A stretch of DNA of 64,000 nt from Moraxella sp. Its GTDB lineage: Bacteria > Pseudomonadota > Gammaproteobacteria > Pseudomonadales > Moraxellaceae. A program made the translations under genes and the position numbers. The notes under the pieces are model-generated. The model worked only from the letters and a program-made list of their open reading frames with translations, ran no database searches and had not been told where the DNA came from. Below, one piece after another: positions 18,883 to 27,936 of this stretch; the stretch's first letter is position 1; each line of letters starts with the position of its first letter. The stretch is taken from assembly GCA_030525825.1 (NCBI GenBank), contig JAUNDZ010000003.1:1-64000 (forward strand). The letters run 5' to 3'.

Positions 18883-18937
18883 CAATCAAGAGAGTGGCTT
18901 TGGGCATTAATTTGTAGCATGGTAACTCTCTTGATTG
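18883..18937. repeat. Inverted repeat (13 bp arms) downstream of the CoA-transferase gene
   Basis: CAATCAAGAGAGT pairs perfectly with ACTCTCTTGATTG across 29 bp. It lies just beyond the stop of the minus-strand CoA-transferase gene. No T-run follows, so it is not a standard terminator; it could be a protein-binding site, an mRNA 3' structure or an element scar. Confidence 0.7.
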
Positions 18938-18945
18938 AGAAATTT

Positions 18946-20118
18946 TTATAAATCAAAGGGTGGATTTAATTTTGACAAAATCTCATCATTGTCCTGTCCG
19001 AGCTTGGGCGGTGGACTGGGGTAGGTGACTGGCGTACCCGAGAGCTTGATGGGATTGCCAAGCACTTTGATGGGGCTGTCAGCAAAGCTAACCACCATTT
19101 GCCTGTCGTGGGTCTGGGGTAGGTTTAAGGCTTCGTCAATGCTATTGATAGAGCCACAAGGTATGCCATGCTGCTCCAATAGACTTAGCCAATAAGAGCG
19201 AGTTTGGGTATCAAAGACTGCTTGCATGAGCGGAATGAGCTCGTCTCGGTGAGCAACACGGCTAGGATTGGTGGCAAATTGCTCATCATCATGCCAAGAT
19301 TGCCCCAATGCTTGGCATAATTTGATAAACTGACCATCATTGCCACACGCCACAATAAAATGACCGTCTGATGCAGCAAACACCTGATAAGGTACGATAC
19401 TGGCATGAGCATTACCCAACCTAGGCGGTCTATCGCCTGTGGCAAGATGGTTCATCCCGACATTACCAAGCATGGCAAGCGATGAGTCAAACAGTGCCAC
19501 ATCGACATGCTGTCCTGTGCCTGTATGTGTGCGGGCGTATAAGGCAGTTAGAATGCCGATGGTTAATTGTAATCCTGAGAATAAGTCCACGACTGCCACC
19601 CCAACTTTTTGGGGCTGCCCGTCAGGCTCGCCTGTGATGCTCATCAGTCCAGATAAACCCTGAATGATATAGTCATAACCTGCTTTGTGAGCATCGACAC
19701 CTGTCTGACCAAATCCTGTCAAAGAAGCATAAATCAAGCGTGGGTTGATTTGCTTTAGGCTGTCGTAATCCAGTCCATATTTGGCAAGATTGCCTACTTT
19801 AAAATTCTCAACCAATACATCAGCATCTTTTATCAGCTCCTTGATAACCGCCTGCCCATATTCACTGGTAATATCCAATGCTAGCGAGCGTTTGCCCCGA
19901 TTGATGGTGGCAAAATAAGCACTGGTTGTATGACCATCCTTATCGGTAAAATTGGGCGGATTCCAATGACGAGTCTCATCACCTACGGAGGGTCGCTCTA
20001 TTTTGATGACTTGGGCCCCAAAATCTGCCAAAATCTGTGTTGCTGATGGGGCGGCAAGTACTCTAGACAGGTCGATGACCTTGATACCGTCTAAGGCTTT
20101 TGGACTGATACTGTGCAT
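18946..20118 (-). CDS. CaiB/BaiF (class III) CoA-transferase, probably glutarate-specific
   Basis: Class III CoA-transferases move CoA between acids through an Asp-bound intermediate. The 390-residue product begins LDGIKVIDLSRVLAAPSATQ and contains KRSLALDITSEYG, YASLTGFGQTG, the GYDYIIQGLSGLMSITGE segment, and GQHVDVALFDSSLAML, all family hallmarks. It lies directly downstream of glutaryl-CoA dehydrogenase on the same strand. Established glutarate pathways use such a transferase to make glutaryl-CoA from succinyl-CoA, so that role is inferred here. The gap to gcdH holds a hairpin. Confidence 0.85.
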   Translation of the reverse strand: MHSISPKALDGIKVIDLSRVLAAPSATQILADFGAQVIKIERPSVGDETRHWNPPNFTDKDGHTTSAYFATINRGKRSLALDITSEYGQAVIKELIKDADVLVENFKVGNLAKYGLDYDSLKQINPRLIYASLTGFGQTGVDAHKAGYDYIIQGLSGLMSITGEPDGQPQKVGVAVVDLFSGLQLTIGILTALYARTHTGTGQHVDVALFDSSLAMLGNVGMNHLATGDRPPRLGNAHASIVPYQVFAASDGHFIVACGNDGQFIKLCQALGQSWHDDEQFATNPSRVAHRDELIPLMQAVFDTQTRSYWLSLLEQHGIPCGSINSIDEALNLPQTHDRQMVVSFADSPIKVLGNPIKLSGTPVTYPSPPPKLGQDNDEILSKLNPPFDL

Positions 20119-20143
20119 GTTGAATCTTCCTTGTTGATTAAAA

Positions 20144-20176
20144 CTGGGTTTGATAAACTGTTCTTATCAAACCCAG
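20144..20176 (-). terminator. Hairpin between gcdH and the CoA-transferase gene
   Basis: A 13-bp perfect stem (CTGGGTTTGATAA with TTATCAAACCCAG) has a 7-base loop. On the minus strand it is followed by only TTTTAA, so it may be a weak terminator or an mRNA-stabilising stem rather than a full stop. Confidence 0.6.
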
Positions 20177-20181
20177 ATTGG

Positions 20182-21357
20182 TTAAGCGAATGCCTGTAAA
20201 TCAGTAATGGCACGACCTAGTATCAAGGCATGAATATCATGTGTGCCTTCATAGGTATTGACCGCTTCTAAATTCATCACATGGCGAATGACATGAAATT
20301 CATCGTGAATGCCATTGCCGCCATGCATATCACGAGCGGTGCGAGCGATATTTAAAGCTTTGCCGCAGTTGTTGCGTTTGATGAGTGAAATCATGGGTGG
20401 GGCAACTTTATCTTCGTCGATCAGACGACCTACTTGCAAAGCAGCGTGCAACCCTAAGGTAATTTCTGTCAGCATATCGGCAAGTTTGAGCTGAACCAAC
20501 TGAGTGTTTGCCAAAGGACGGTCAAACTGCTTGCGTTCTAGGGTGTAGCTGCGAGCAGCGTGAAAACAGAACTCTGCCGCTCCCATGGCACCCCATGCGA
20601 TGCCATAACGAGCTTTATTTAGGCAGCCAAAAGGACCTTTTAATCCACGAATATCAGGAAAAGCGTTCTCTTCTGGCACAAACACTTTATCCATGACAAT
20701 CTCACCTGTGATGGATGCTCGTAGAGAGAATTTGCCATCAATTTTTGGGGCGGACAGACCTTTCATGCCTTTATCTAAAATAAAGCCGCGAATTTCACCT
20801 TCATCATCTTTCGCCCAGACGACAAAGACATCAGCAACAGGCGAATTGGTAATCCACATTTTTGAGCCGCTCAGCTCATAGCCGCCAGCAACTTTCTTGG
20901 CGCGAGTTTTCATACCTGCAGGGTCGGAGCCTGCATCAGGTTCGGTCAAGCCAAAGCAGCCAATGTATTCGCCTGTGGCAAGTTTTGGTAGGTACTTTTC
21001 TTTTTGAGCTTCTGTACCGTAAGCATAGATGGGGTGCATCACAAGACTGGATTGCACGCTCATGGCAGAGCGGTAGCCTGAATCGACGCTTTCGACCGCT
21101 CGGGCAACCAAGCCATACGCCACATGGCTCATGCCTGCACAACCATAGCCATCAATGGTCATGCCTAAAAGTCCAAGCTCACCCATCTGACGCATGATGT
21201 TTGTATCAAAATGCTCATGACGGTTAGCTTCTATGATATTAGGCATCAATTCTTTTTGGCAAAATTGATATGCGGTGTCATAGACCATGCGTTCATCTTC
21301 GGTTAAAAGACTGTTTAAATTTAAGGCGTCTTGCCAATCAAAAGGAACAAAACTCAT
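20182..21357 (-). CDS. gcdH: Glutaryl-CoA dehydrogenase
   Basis: GcdH is a flavin enzyme that oxidises and decarboxylates glutaryl-CoA to crotonyl-CoA. The 391-residue product has [13 protein letters not shown] near residue 140, [17 protein letters not shown], the subfamily-typical [14 protein letters not shown], and the catalytic Glu in [19 protein letters not shown] near the C-terminus. The start MSFVPFDW follows an AGGAGTG ribosome-binding site. Two TGTTC-N8-GAACA-type palindromes lie 33-70 bp upstream. The CoA-transferase gene follows. Confidence 0.93.
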   Translation of the reverse strand: MSFVPFDWQDALNLNSLLTEDERMVYDTAYQFCQKELMPNIIEANRHEHFDTNIMRQMGELGLLGMTIDGYGCAGMSHVAYGLVARAVESVDSGYRSAMSVQSSLVMHPIYAYGTEAQKEKYLPKLATGEYIGCFGLTEPDAGSDPAGMKTRAKKVAGGYELSGSKMWITNSPVADVFVVWAKDDEGEIRGFILDKGMKGLSAPKIDGKFSLRASITGEIVMDKVFVPEENAFPDIRGLKGPFGCLNKARYGIAWGAMGAAEFCFHAARSYTLERKQFDRPLANTQLVQLKLADMLTEITLGLHAALQVGRLIDEDKVAPPMISLIKRNNCGKALNIARTARDMHGGNGIHDEFHVIRHVMNLEAVNTYEGTHDIHALILGRAITDLQAFA

Positions 21358-21389
21358 GAGAACACTCCTGTGGTAAATGTGAATATAAT

Positions 21390-21427
21390 TGTTCTTTATT
21401 TTGAACATATATTCTATATAAAGAACA
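21390..21427. promoter_or_regulatory. Tandem palindromic operators upstream of gcdH
   Basis: TGTTC-N8-GAACA at 21390-21407 and TATTC-N8-GAACA at 21410-21427, centres 20 bp apart. The same pair with the same spacing precedes gabT/davT and gabD/davD, so these are probable sites for the linked IclR-type regulator. Confidence 0.65.
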
Positions 21428-21496
21428 TACATTTATTAAAACAAAAATTTAACATCTTGTAAAGGGGTTTTGGTCAGCTGTATGGATAATGTCATG

Positions 21497-22984
21497 CTAT
21501 TTGACAGACCGCTTGGCAGATTGCTTGTCAATGGCAAGGCTCGGCATGCCATTTTCTTTTAGCCAAAGCTGATTCGCTTCTTTGATGGCACGAATTTCTT
21601 CATCCATAAAGGCTTTGCTTTTGCCAGGGTTTTTGTGAGTGGCGTATAAATACAACACCAGACCAAATAAACTCCACGCACCAAATATGCCCCATTCTAC
21701 CTTACCAAGTCCAGATGGCGACATGGGTAAGTATAAGCAAAACATGACAAGGCTGATGACAAGAGTAATCACACCAACCAGTTTGCCTGCAGGCACTCGA
21801 AATGGTCGAACCATATTAGGTTCTTTGAAGCGTAAGTATAAGAAAGCGGCTGCGACGCAAGTATAGGCAATGACGATGCCTACGCCGCCTGCATCCACTA
21901 TCCATACTAAGGATTTACGCCCAAACAGTGGTGCTAGTGTGGCAAGACCACCAATTAAGATGATGGCAAGATAGGGCGTGCCGTATTTTGGATGTAGCTT
22001 GGCTAGACTGCTTGGCAGCATGTGTGCCTTCGCCATGGCGTACATGAGTCGGCTACCCCCGATTAAAAAGGCGTTCCAACTTGACAAGATACCCAAAACT
22101 CCGCCCAGTACCAGCAGTTTGCCTGCCCACACACTCTGCCAAGCATTGGTCATGGCGTCAGCGGTGGCAAGTTTGGAGCTGGTTGCTTGGTCAAGTGTGA
22201 GTGTATGACCCACGCTCCATGCGATGCCCATGTACCACATGACCGCCATAATGAGCGACACTACCAAGAATATACCAATTTGCGGGCGAGATAAGTCAAT
22301 CTCTTCGGCGGCTTGGGGGATGACATCAAAACCCACAAACATGAATGGCACCATGATGATGACAGTCATGACCCCTGCCATACCATTGACAAAATTGGGT
22401 ATGGCAAGGCTTGATAGACCAGCATTTGGGTCAAATAATAATGCACCCACAAACAGCATGATGCCCACCATCAATATGCCGACGACCGCCAGTTTTTGAA
22501 ACCATGCTGCCACTTCCATGCCACGCACATTCAGATAGGTAACAGCGATAGAGCCTACCATGCCAACCAGTACCCATGTGGCATACACATCCCACCCTGC
22601 GATATTGTACATGTAGCCTTGGTTGTAGTTGGGTATGAGATATTCTACGACGGTCGGCAACGCCACCGCTTCAAAAGCAACGACGGATAAGTAGCCAAAT
22701 AAAATACTCCACGAACAAAGAAATGAGATGTTCACGCCAAAGGCACGATGTGTATAAGTATGCTCACCACCTGTAATGGGCATACAAGCAGCAAGCTCGG
22801 CATAGGCAAGACCAATTAAGATGACAGCAAAACCACCCAATAAAAAAGCAAGCACCGCACCCCATAGACCTGCCGAGACAGCCCAGCCACCAGCAAGCAC
22901 CACCCAGCCCCAACCAACCATCGCCCCAAAGGCAAGAGCGATGATGTCCACTGTACTTAAAGATTTTTTAAAATGATCTGTCAT
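21497..22984 (-). CDS. APC-superfamily amino acid permease
   Basis: A 495-residue inner-membrane transporter with about 12 hydrophobic segments. The N-terminus STVDIIALAFGAMVGWGWVV matches the APC helix 1 motif, and PFMFVGFDVIPQAAEEI is the conserved helix 6 region. It follows the aminotransferase gene on the same strand with a 100-bp gap. Genomic context points to 5-aminovalerate or GABA import; the substrate is not proven by sequence. An AAGGAA ribosome-binding site precedes the ATG. Confidence 0.85.
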   Translation of the reverse strand: MTDHFKKSLSTVDIIALAFGAMVGWGWVVLAGGWAVSAGLWGAVLAFLLGGFAVILIGLAYAELAACMPITGGEHTYTHRAFGVNISFLCSWSILFGYLSVVAFEAVALPTVVEYLIPNYNQGYMYNIAGWDVYATWVLVGMVGSIAVTYLNVRGMEVAAWFQKLAVVGILMVGIMLFVGALLFDPNAGLSSLAIPNFVNGMAGVMTVIIMVPFMFVGFDVIPQAAEEIDLSRPQIGIFLVVSLIMAVMWYMGIAWSVGHTLTLDQATSSKLATADAMTNAWQSVWAGKLLVLGGVLGILSSWNAFLIGGSRLMYAMAKAHMLPSSLAKLHPKYGTPYLAIILIGGLATLAPLFGRKSLVWIVDAGGVGIVIAYTCVAAAFLYLRFKEPNMVRPFRVPAGKLVGVITLVISLVMFCLYLPMSPSGLGKVEWGIFGAWSLFGLVLYLYATHKNPGKSKAFMDEEIRAIKEANQLWLKENGMPSLAIDKQSAKRSVK

Positions 22985-23031
22985 GATAAATTCCTTTTTA
23001 AGACAACTTAGCTAAGATGATTTGATAAGTT

Positions 23032-23078
23032 GTAGATCACCCTAAGGTGCTAGCACGACTACAAAAAGAGTGATCTAC
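23032..23078 (-). repeat. Hairpin between the aminotransferase and permease genes
   Basis: GTAGATCAC pairs with GTGATCTAC across 29 bp. A second palindrome, GTGCTAGCAC, sits inside the loop at 23047-23056. There is no T-run. It may attenuate or process the shared message. Confidence 0.6.
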
Positions 23079-23084
23079 GAATGA

Positions 23085-24338
23085 CTAGTCAAAAAACCGA
23101 CCAATGATGCTAAGTGCCTCATCAAAAACATCGTCTTGGATTGTCAAAGGCATCATGACACGAATGGTGTTAAAGTGTGTGCCGCAGGAAGCGAGCAGCA
23201 ACCCATGCTCAAAAGCGTGCTTTTTTAGAGCGTTGGTGGCATCAACATCGGGATTGCCGTTCTTATCAATCAAGTCAAAAGCAAGCATTGCACCTTTGTG
23301 GCGAATATGGCTGATGGCGGGTGAATTTAGGCTGGCTAAGAAATTCGCCATCTTATCGCCGATGTCTTTGGATTTTTGCAGTAGATTTTCTTTGTTGATG
23401 ATTTTGATGACTTCTAAAGCAGCAACTGTACCTAGTGGCGAGCCTGCATAAGTACCACCTAAGCCACCGACTTGGGGAGCGTCCATGATGTCTGCTCGTC
23501 CGATGAGAGCTGAGATGGGAAAGCCGCCTGCCATAGATTTGGCAGCTGTCATCAGGTCGGGTTCAACACCCAGCTGCTCACTGGCAAAAAGAGTGCCTGT
23601 CCGCCCAAAGCCACATTGCACTTCATCAAAAATCAGCACAATGCCATGTTCATCACAAATGTCTCTTAATGCTTTGGCAAAACTTGGCGTCAGCTGATGA
23701 AAGCCACCTTCACCTTGCACGGGTTCAACAATCATGGCAGCAACTTCACTTGGGTCGATGTCGCACTTAAAAATCATGTGTAGACCACGAAGTGCTTCAT
23801 CTTCACTGATGCCATTTTCCACGCAAGGAAAAGGAGCGTGGTAGATGGAAGCGGGCATGGGACCGAAGTTCTTTTTGTAGGGAATGACTTTGCCTGTCAG
23901 ACCCATGGCAAGTAGTGTGCGACCATGCCAGCCGCCAGCAAAGGCAATCACGCCTGCTCGTTTTGTCTTGGCACGGGCGACTTTAATGGCATTCTCCACG
24001 GCTTCAGCACCTGTGGTTAGTAGAAATGCTTTTTTGTCGCCTGTGATGGGAGCTAATTCACAAAGTTTTTCGCAAAGTTCGACATAGCTTTCATAGCCAA
24101 CAATTTGAGCGGAGGTGTGTGAGAAACGGTCAAGCTGTGCCTTGACAGCGGTAACGATGTCAGGGTGGCTATGACCTGTATTTAAGACAGAAATGCCGCC
24201 AACAAAATCAATATAGCGATTGCCCTCTACATCGATGATTTCGCTGTTTTTGGCGGTGTCAGCAAAAATATCAAATGCCACACCCAGACCTGTGGGCAGC
24301 ACTTTTTTGCGGCGTTCTAGTAAGGTTTGGTTGCTCAT
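23085..24338 (-). CDS. gabT: 4-aminobutyrate / 5-aminovalerate aminotransferase
   Basis: This PLP enzyme moves the omega-amino group of GABA or 5-aminovalerate to 2-oxoglutarate. The 417-residue class III product has GGISVLNTGHSHP near residue 50, TTGAEAVENAIKVAR near residue 105, LIFDEVQCGFGRTG near residue 240, and the PLP-lysine segment MTAAKSMAGGFP. With glutaryl-CoA dehydrogenase and the CoA-transferase nearby, a DavT role in 5-aminovalerate breakdown is at least as likely as GABA use. AAGGAGCG precedes the ATG. Confidence 0.9.
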   Translation of the reverse strand: MSNQTLLERRKKVLPTGLGVAFDIFADTAKNSEIIDVEGNRYIDFVGGISVLNTGHSHPDIVTAVKAQLDRFSHTSAQIVGYESYVELCEKLCELAPITGDKKAFLLTTGAEAVENAIKVARAKTKRAGVIAFAGGWHGRTLLAMGLTGKVIPYKKNFGPMPASIYHAPFPCVENGISEDEALRGLHMIFKCDIDPSEVAAMIVEPVQGEGGFHQLTPSFAKALRDICDEHGIVLIFDEVQCGFGRTGTLFASEQLGVEPDLMTAAKSMAGGFPISALIGRADIMDAPQVGGLGGTYAGSPLGTVAALEVIKIINKENLLQKSKDIGDKMANFLASLNSPAISHIRHKGAMLAFDLIDKNGNPDVDATNALKKHAFEHGLLLASCGTHFNTIRVMMPLTIQDDVFDEALSIIGRFFD

Positions 24339-24384
24339 AAGACGCTCCTTGTATTGGGAAATTGGATTGAGAAAAATATAAATT

Positions 24385-24422
24385 TGTTCTGTATAATGAA
24401 CAAATGTACTTAATATAGAACA
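24385..24422. promoter_or_regulatory. Tandem palindromic operators upstream of gabT/davT
   Basis: A perfect TTTGTTC-N8-GAACAAA palindrome (core 24385-24402) is followed by TGTAC-N8-GAACA at 24405-24422, centres 20 bp apart. It is the best copy of the island's shared operator. Confidence 0.7.
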
Positions 24423-24487
24423 TGATGATATAAAATCATATTTTCTAATTTTTGACAAGCAATTTTTTGTAAAAACATAGCAAAAAT

Positions 24488-24525
24488 AAAAACGCTCTTA
24501 AAATTTATGATTTAAGAGCGTTTTT
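24488..24525 (-). terminator. gabD/davD terminator
   Basis: A 15-bp perfect stem (AAAAACGCTCTTAAA with TTTAAGAGCGTTTTT) lies just after the gabD stop and ends in T on the minus strand. Confidence 0.85.
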
Positions 24526-24528
24526 TAT

Positions 24529-25980
24529 TTAGCTAACCTCCATGCACCAGTATTTTGTGCTGATGTATTCATCCATGCCATATTTGGAACCTTCACGCCC
24601 AAAGCCTGACTGCTTAACTCCGCCAAAGGGGGCAACCTCGGTGGAGAGTAGTCCTGTATTTTGGGCGACCATGCCGTATTCTAGGGCTTCGGATACTCGC
24701 CATGAGCGGGCTTGGTCTTGGGTGTAAAAATACGCCGCCAACCCATAAGGGGTGTTATTGGCATGGTCAATGACGGCTTGTTCGTCATCAAAAACAAAAA
24801 TCGGGGCAATCGGAGCAAATATCTCCTCATGAGCGATGTCCATGTCATCCTTGACGTCGGTGATGATGGTCGGCATAAAACAGCGTGTGTGCGTGGGGTG
24901 GGGCGTACCACCTGTGATGAGTGTGGCTCCTTTGTCTAGGGCGTCTTTGAGCAGTGTTTGGGTTTTTTGCATGGCGTTCTCGTTAATCAGACAGCCGATG
25001 TCTGTACCCTCTGCCAGACCATCGCCGACTGTGAGTGCCTCTACTTGACGAGTGAATTTTTGAATAAAAGTGTCTTTGATGGAGCGATGAACATAAATGC
25101 GATTGGCACACACGCAAGTCTGACCTGCATTACGATACTTGGAGGCAATAGCACCACTCACCGCCTTATCAATGTCGGCATCATCAAAGACGATGAAAGG
25201 TGCATTACCGCCCAACTCTAAGGAGAGTTTTTTGACCGTGCTGGCACATTGCTCCATGAGTAGCTTGCCCACTCGGGTTGAGCCTGTAAAGGAGAGCTTT
25301 TTGATACGCTCATCACTGGTAAGAACACCGCCTACTGTCTCGGCTTGACCTGTAACGATTTGCAAGACGCCTTTGGGCATGCCAGCTTGTAGGGCAAGCT
25401 CGCCTAAGGCAAGGGCGGAAAATGGGGTCTGGCTGTCGGGTTTGACCACGATGGTGCAGCCAGAGGCGAGGGCGGGGGCGACTTTACGGGTAATCATTGC
25501 CGCAGGGAAATTCCATGGCGTGATGGCAGCACACACGCCAATGGGCTGTTTTAGGACGACATAACGCAGCTTGCTGTTGGCGGCAGGTATCACATCACCA
25601 TAGATACGCTTACCCTCCTCGGCAAAAAAGCGAATAAAACTGTTGGCATAACCAATCTCGCCACGAGCCTCTTTTAGGGGCTTGCCCTGCTCGGTGGTCA
25701 TGATGAGGGCTAAATCCTCTTGATGTTCGTCAATCAAGTCCGCCCAGCGGTGCAAGATGGCAGCTCGCTCATTGGCGGTCAGATTTGCCCATGAGTGTTG
25801 AGCGTGGCTGGCGTGAGTGATTGCTTCTTTGACTTCATCGGCAGATAAGTCAGGAATGCTGCCGATTTTATCGCCATTAAAGGGGTTTATAACTTCAATA
25901 GTCTTGGCGGATTTGGCGGACTGCCATGTGTTATTGATGAGGGCGTGTTCGTGAAATAAGGTGGGGTTGGTGAGGTTCAT
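24529..25980 (-). CDS. gabD: Succinate / glutarate semialdehyde dehydrogenase
   Basis: An NAD(P)-dependent aldehyde dehydrogenase that oxidises succinate or glutarate semialdehyde. The 483-residue product has ITPWNFPAAMITRKVAPALA near residue 155, FTGSTRVGKLLM near residue 230, the catalytic Glu in LELGGNAPFIVFDDADID and Cys in YRNAGQTCVCANRI near residue 290. The start MNLTNPTLF follows AAGGAGAGAG. In this island it would yield glutarate (DavD role) for the CoA-transferase. It has its own operator pair and terminator. Confidence 0.9.
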   Translation of the reverse strand: MNLTNPTLFHEHALINNTWQSAKSAKTIEVINPFNGDKIGSIPDLSADEVKEAITHASHAQHSWANLTANERAAILHRWADLIDEHQEDLALIMTTEQGKPLKEARGEIGYANSFIRFFAEEGKRIYGDVIPAANSKLRYVVLKQPIGVCAAITPWNFPAAMITRKVAPALASGCTIVVKPDSQTPFSALALGELALQAGMPKGVLQIVTGQAETVGGVLTSDERIKKLSFTGSTRVGKLLMEQCASTVKKLSLELGGNAPFIVFDDADIDKAVSGAIASKYRNAGQTCVCANRIYVHRSIKDTFIQKFTRQVEALTVGDGLAEGTDIGCLINENAMQKTQTLLKDALDKGATLITGGTPHPTHTRCFMPTIITDVKDDMDIAHEEIFAPIAPIFVFDDEQAVIDHANNTPYGLAAYFYTQDQARSWRVSEALEYGMVAQNTGLLSTEVAPFGGVKQSGFGREGSKYGMDEYISTKYWCMEVS

Positions 25981-26010
25981 GGCTCTCTCCTTGCTTGGCA
26001 CGGTTTTAAA

Positions 26011-26048
26011 TGTTCTATATATTGAATAAATGTACAAAATACAGTACA
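26011..26048. promoter_or_regulatory. Tandem palindromic operators between gabD and iclR
   Basis: TGTTC-N8-GAATA at 26011-26028 and TGTAC-N8-GTACA at 26031-26048, centres 20 bp apart, lie in the divergent promoter region. Binding here could control both gabD and the regulator itself. Confidence 0.6.
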
Positions 26049-26118
26049 ATATTAGCATTATTTGCCATATCGCACAAGCAATTTTAATAAAGCGATCGTA
26101 ATGAGTTTGGGGTATTTT

Positions 26119-26892
26119 ATGAGTGAGCAAGCCAGCGGTAAAACCGTCAGCGTACCCGCCTTAGAAAAGGCGTTTGATATTTTGGATTTTATCACAAAAA
26201 GCCCAACACCTGTGTCATCGGCGACCATTGCCCGAGAGCTGTCGCTTGCCCGCTCAACCACGCACAATATTTTGCAAGCCCTGACGAATAAAGGGGTATT
26301 GCATAAGGATAACAACCATCTATTTAGTTTGGGGTCTTATCTGCTTTATTGGGCGGGACAGTTTGAGGTTGAGCGTGGCGTCGTGGCGTTATTTCATGAA
26401 TTGGTGGTGGGCTTTGAAGTGCTAACACCTTATACTGTTACCTTATCCACTTTGGATTTTGATAAGGGGGAAACGGTGTTTTTGAGCAGTCATCAAGGCA
26501 GTAGTGCCATTGACTTCGTATTTCGTCGTGGGGTGCGTGTGCCTGCGGTATTTTCTGCGACAGGCAAGGCAATTTTAAGCCAGCTGCCATTTGACAATGT
26601 GGTGGCGATGTACGATGAATTTCCAGTGCCGCTCACAAATAAAGGTGTGGCAAATTTTGATGAGTTGAAGGTGGAGTTTGATGGCATTAAGACAACTCGA
26701 CTGTCAATGGATGATGGTCAGCTAAGACTTGGTATGACCTGCCTAGGAACCCATATCAAAAGTCAAGATGGAGTTCGACTTGGCATTGCTGTTTCGCTCT
26801 CTGATAGGGAATATGAGCAACAAAAAGAAGCAGTCGGTTCGGCACTGATTGAGCTTGCTTTGCAAATAGAACAAAGGCTTGGGGTGGGATAG
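26119..26892 (+). CDS. IclR-family transcriptional regulator
   Basis: A 257-residue DNA-binding regulator. The N-terminal winged helix-turn-helix covers about residues 10-70 (KAFDILDFITKSPTPVSSAT, then ELSLARSTTHNILQAL). The C-terminal effector domain has the SATGKAILSQLP segment typical of IclR. The ATG giving MSEQASGK is preferred since TTGGGG lies 7 bases upstream; an in-frame ATG 18 bases earlier is possible. It is divergent from gabD and linked to the glutarate-route genes, so it probably controls them. The effector is unknown. Confidence 0.88.
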   Translation: MSEQASGKTVSVPALEKAFDILDFITKSPTPVSSATIARELSLARSTTHNILQALTNKGVLHKDNNHLFSLGSYLLYWAGQFEVERGVVALFHELVVGFEVLTPYTVTLSTLDFDKGETVFLSSHQGSSAIDFVFRRGVRVPAVFSATGKAILSQLPFDNVVAMYDEFPVPLTNKGVANFDELKVEFDGIKTTRLSMDDGQLRLGMTCLGTHIKSQDGVRLGIAVSLSDREYEQQKEAVGSALIELALQIEQRLGVG

Positions 26893-26955
26893 GTTGGGCT
26901 GGGTTTAAGCTGTCAGCAAGTCAAGCAGCCAAGGTTGTGATTACTATTTTATAAA

Positions 26956-26984
26956 AAACCCAGCAGCCAAAAGCTGTTGGGTTT
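26956..26984 (-). terminator. Terminator between convergent iclR and trmB
   Basis: AAACCCAGCAGC pairs with GCTGTTGGGTTT. On the minus strand it runs into T6, so it serves trmB well and may also stop iclR transcripts. Confidence 0.8.
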
Positions 26985-26997
26985 ATCAGTTTATTGG

Positions 26998-27834
26998 CTA
27001 GGTGCTACTAATTTTTTGATAAATCAAATCCCAAGATGGGCGACCATAATCTTGTCCACGCTTTTCAAATTTGGTCAGTGGGCGAAAATCGGGACGAGGT
27101 GTGAAGTTGCCACGACCTGCGGTGTTGGCGAAATTTGGCATGTTGTCTAATACTTCAAGCATCCACATGGCATAATGTTCCCAGTCGGTCGCAGCATGGA
27201 ATGTGCCACCAACTTTGAGAGTGCGAGCGACGATTTGCATGCGATGGGTGGTAACAAAGCGTCTTTTATAATGACGCTTTTTTTGCCAAGGGTCAGGGAA
27301 ATACAGCTGCACGGTGTCAAGATGCTCATCAGGCAGGTTTGACAGCAGGGCGATGGCATCGCCGTTTAAGACTTTAAGGTTAGTGATGCCCAATTCGTGA
27401 GATAAATAAGCCACACGACCAATACCTGGTTCGTGTACTTCGATGCCGACGAAGTTACGCTGTGGGTCGTTTTGAGCCATCTTAATTAGACTGTCGCCCA
27501 TGCCAAAGCCGATTTCTAGTGTGATGGGGGCGTTGGCACCGTTTGGCGTATCAGCAAAGTACGCACGCAAATCATGAATCTGACTGACATCGCCAAGCCT
27601 ACCAAGCTCAAAGCCGTGATTGATGACATAAGGGGCGTAAGTGCTGTCGGTCAATGCCAGCTCGCTGGCTTGACTCATGTGTGTCCGCCGTTTCATAAAG
27701 GTGTCAATCTGGCGAAACTGCTCAGGGGTCTGTGCCAGACGAGCAATCTGCTCGCTAATGGTGGCAGGATCCATGTCGGGGGTCTGTCTGTCGCCACCGA
27801 TGGGGGCTAAAAATTCTTGATTTGGCTCTGTCAT
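26998..27834 (-). CDS. trmB: tRNA (guanine-N7)-methyltransferase
   Basis: TrmB makes 7-methylguanosine at position 46 of tRNAs using S-adenosylmethionine. The 278-residue product has the SAM-binding segment [18 protein letters not shown] near residue 100, [11 protein letters not shown], and the signature [18 protein letters not shown] near residue 180. An N-terminal extension of about 70 residues precedes the core. It is divergent from the next gene and converges on iclR. Confidence 0.95.
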   Translation of the reverse strand: MTEPNQEFLAPIGGDRQTPDMDPATISEQIARLAQTPEQFRQIDTFMKRRTHMSQASELALTDSTYAPYVINHGFELGRLGDVSQIHDLRAYFADTPNGANAPITLEIGFGMGDSLIKMAQNDPQRNFVGIEVHEPGIGRVAYLSHELGITNLKVLNGDAIALLSNLPDEHLDTVQLYFPDPWQKKRHYKRRFVTTHRMQIVARTLKVGGTFHAATDWEHYAMWMLEVLDNMPNFANTAGRGNFTPRPDFRPLTKFEKRGQDYGRPSWDLIYQKISST

Positions 27835-27936
27835 GGCTTTATTTGTACTAAAAAAAGGCGTAAAATGTGCAAACTGCCATTATAAGCCAAGCCACCTACA
27901 ACCGCAAATACTTTTCTATTTTTAGTATCATTCATC

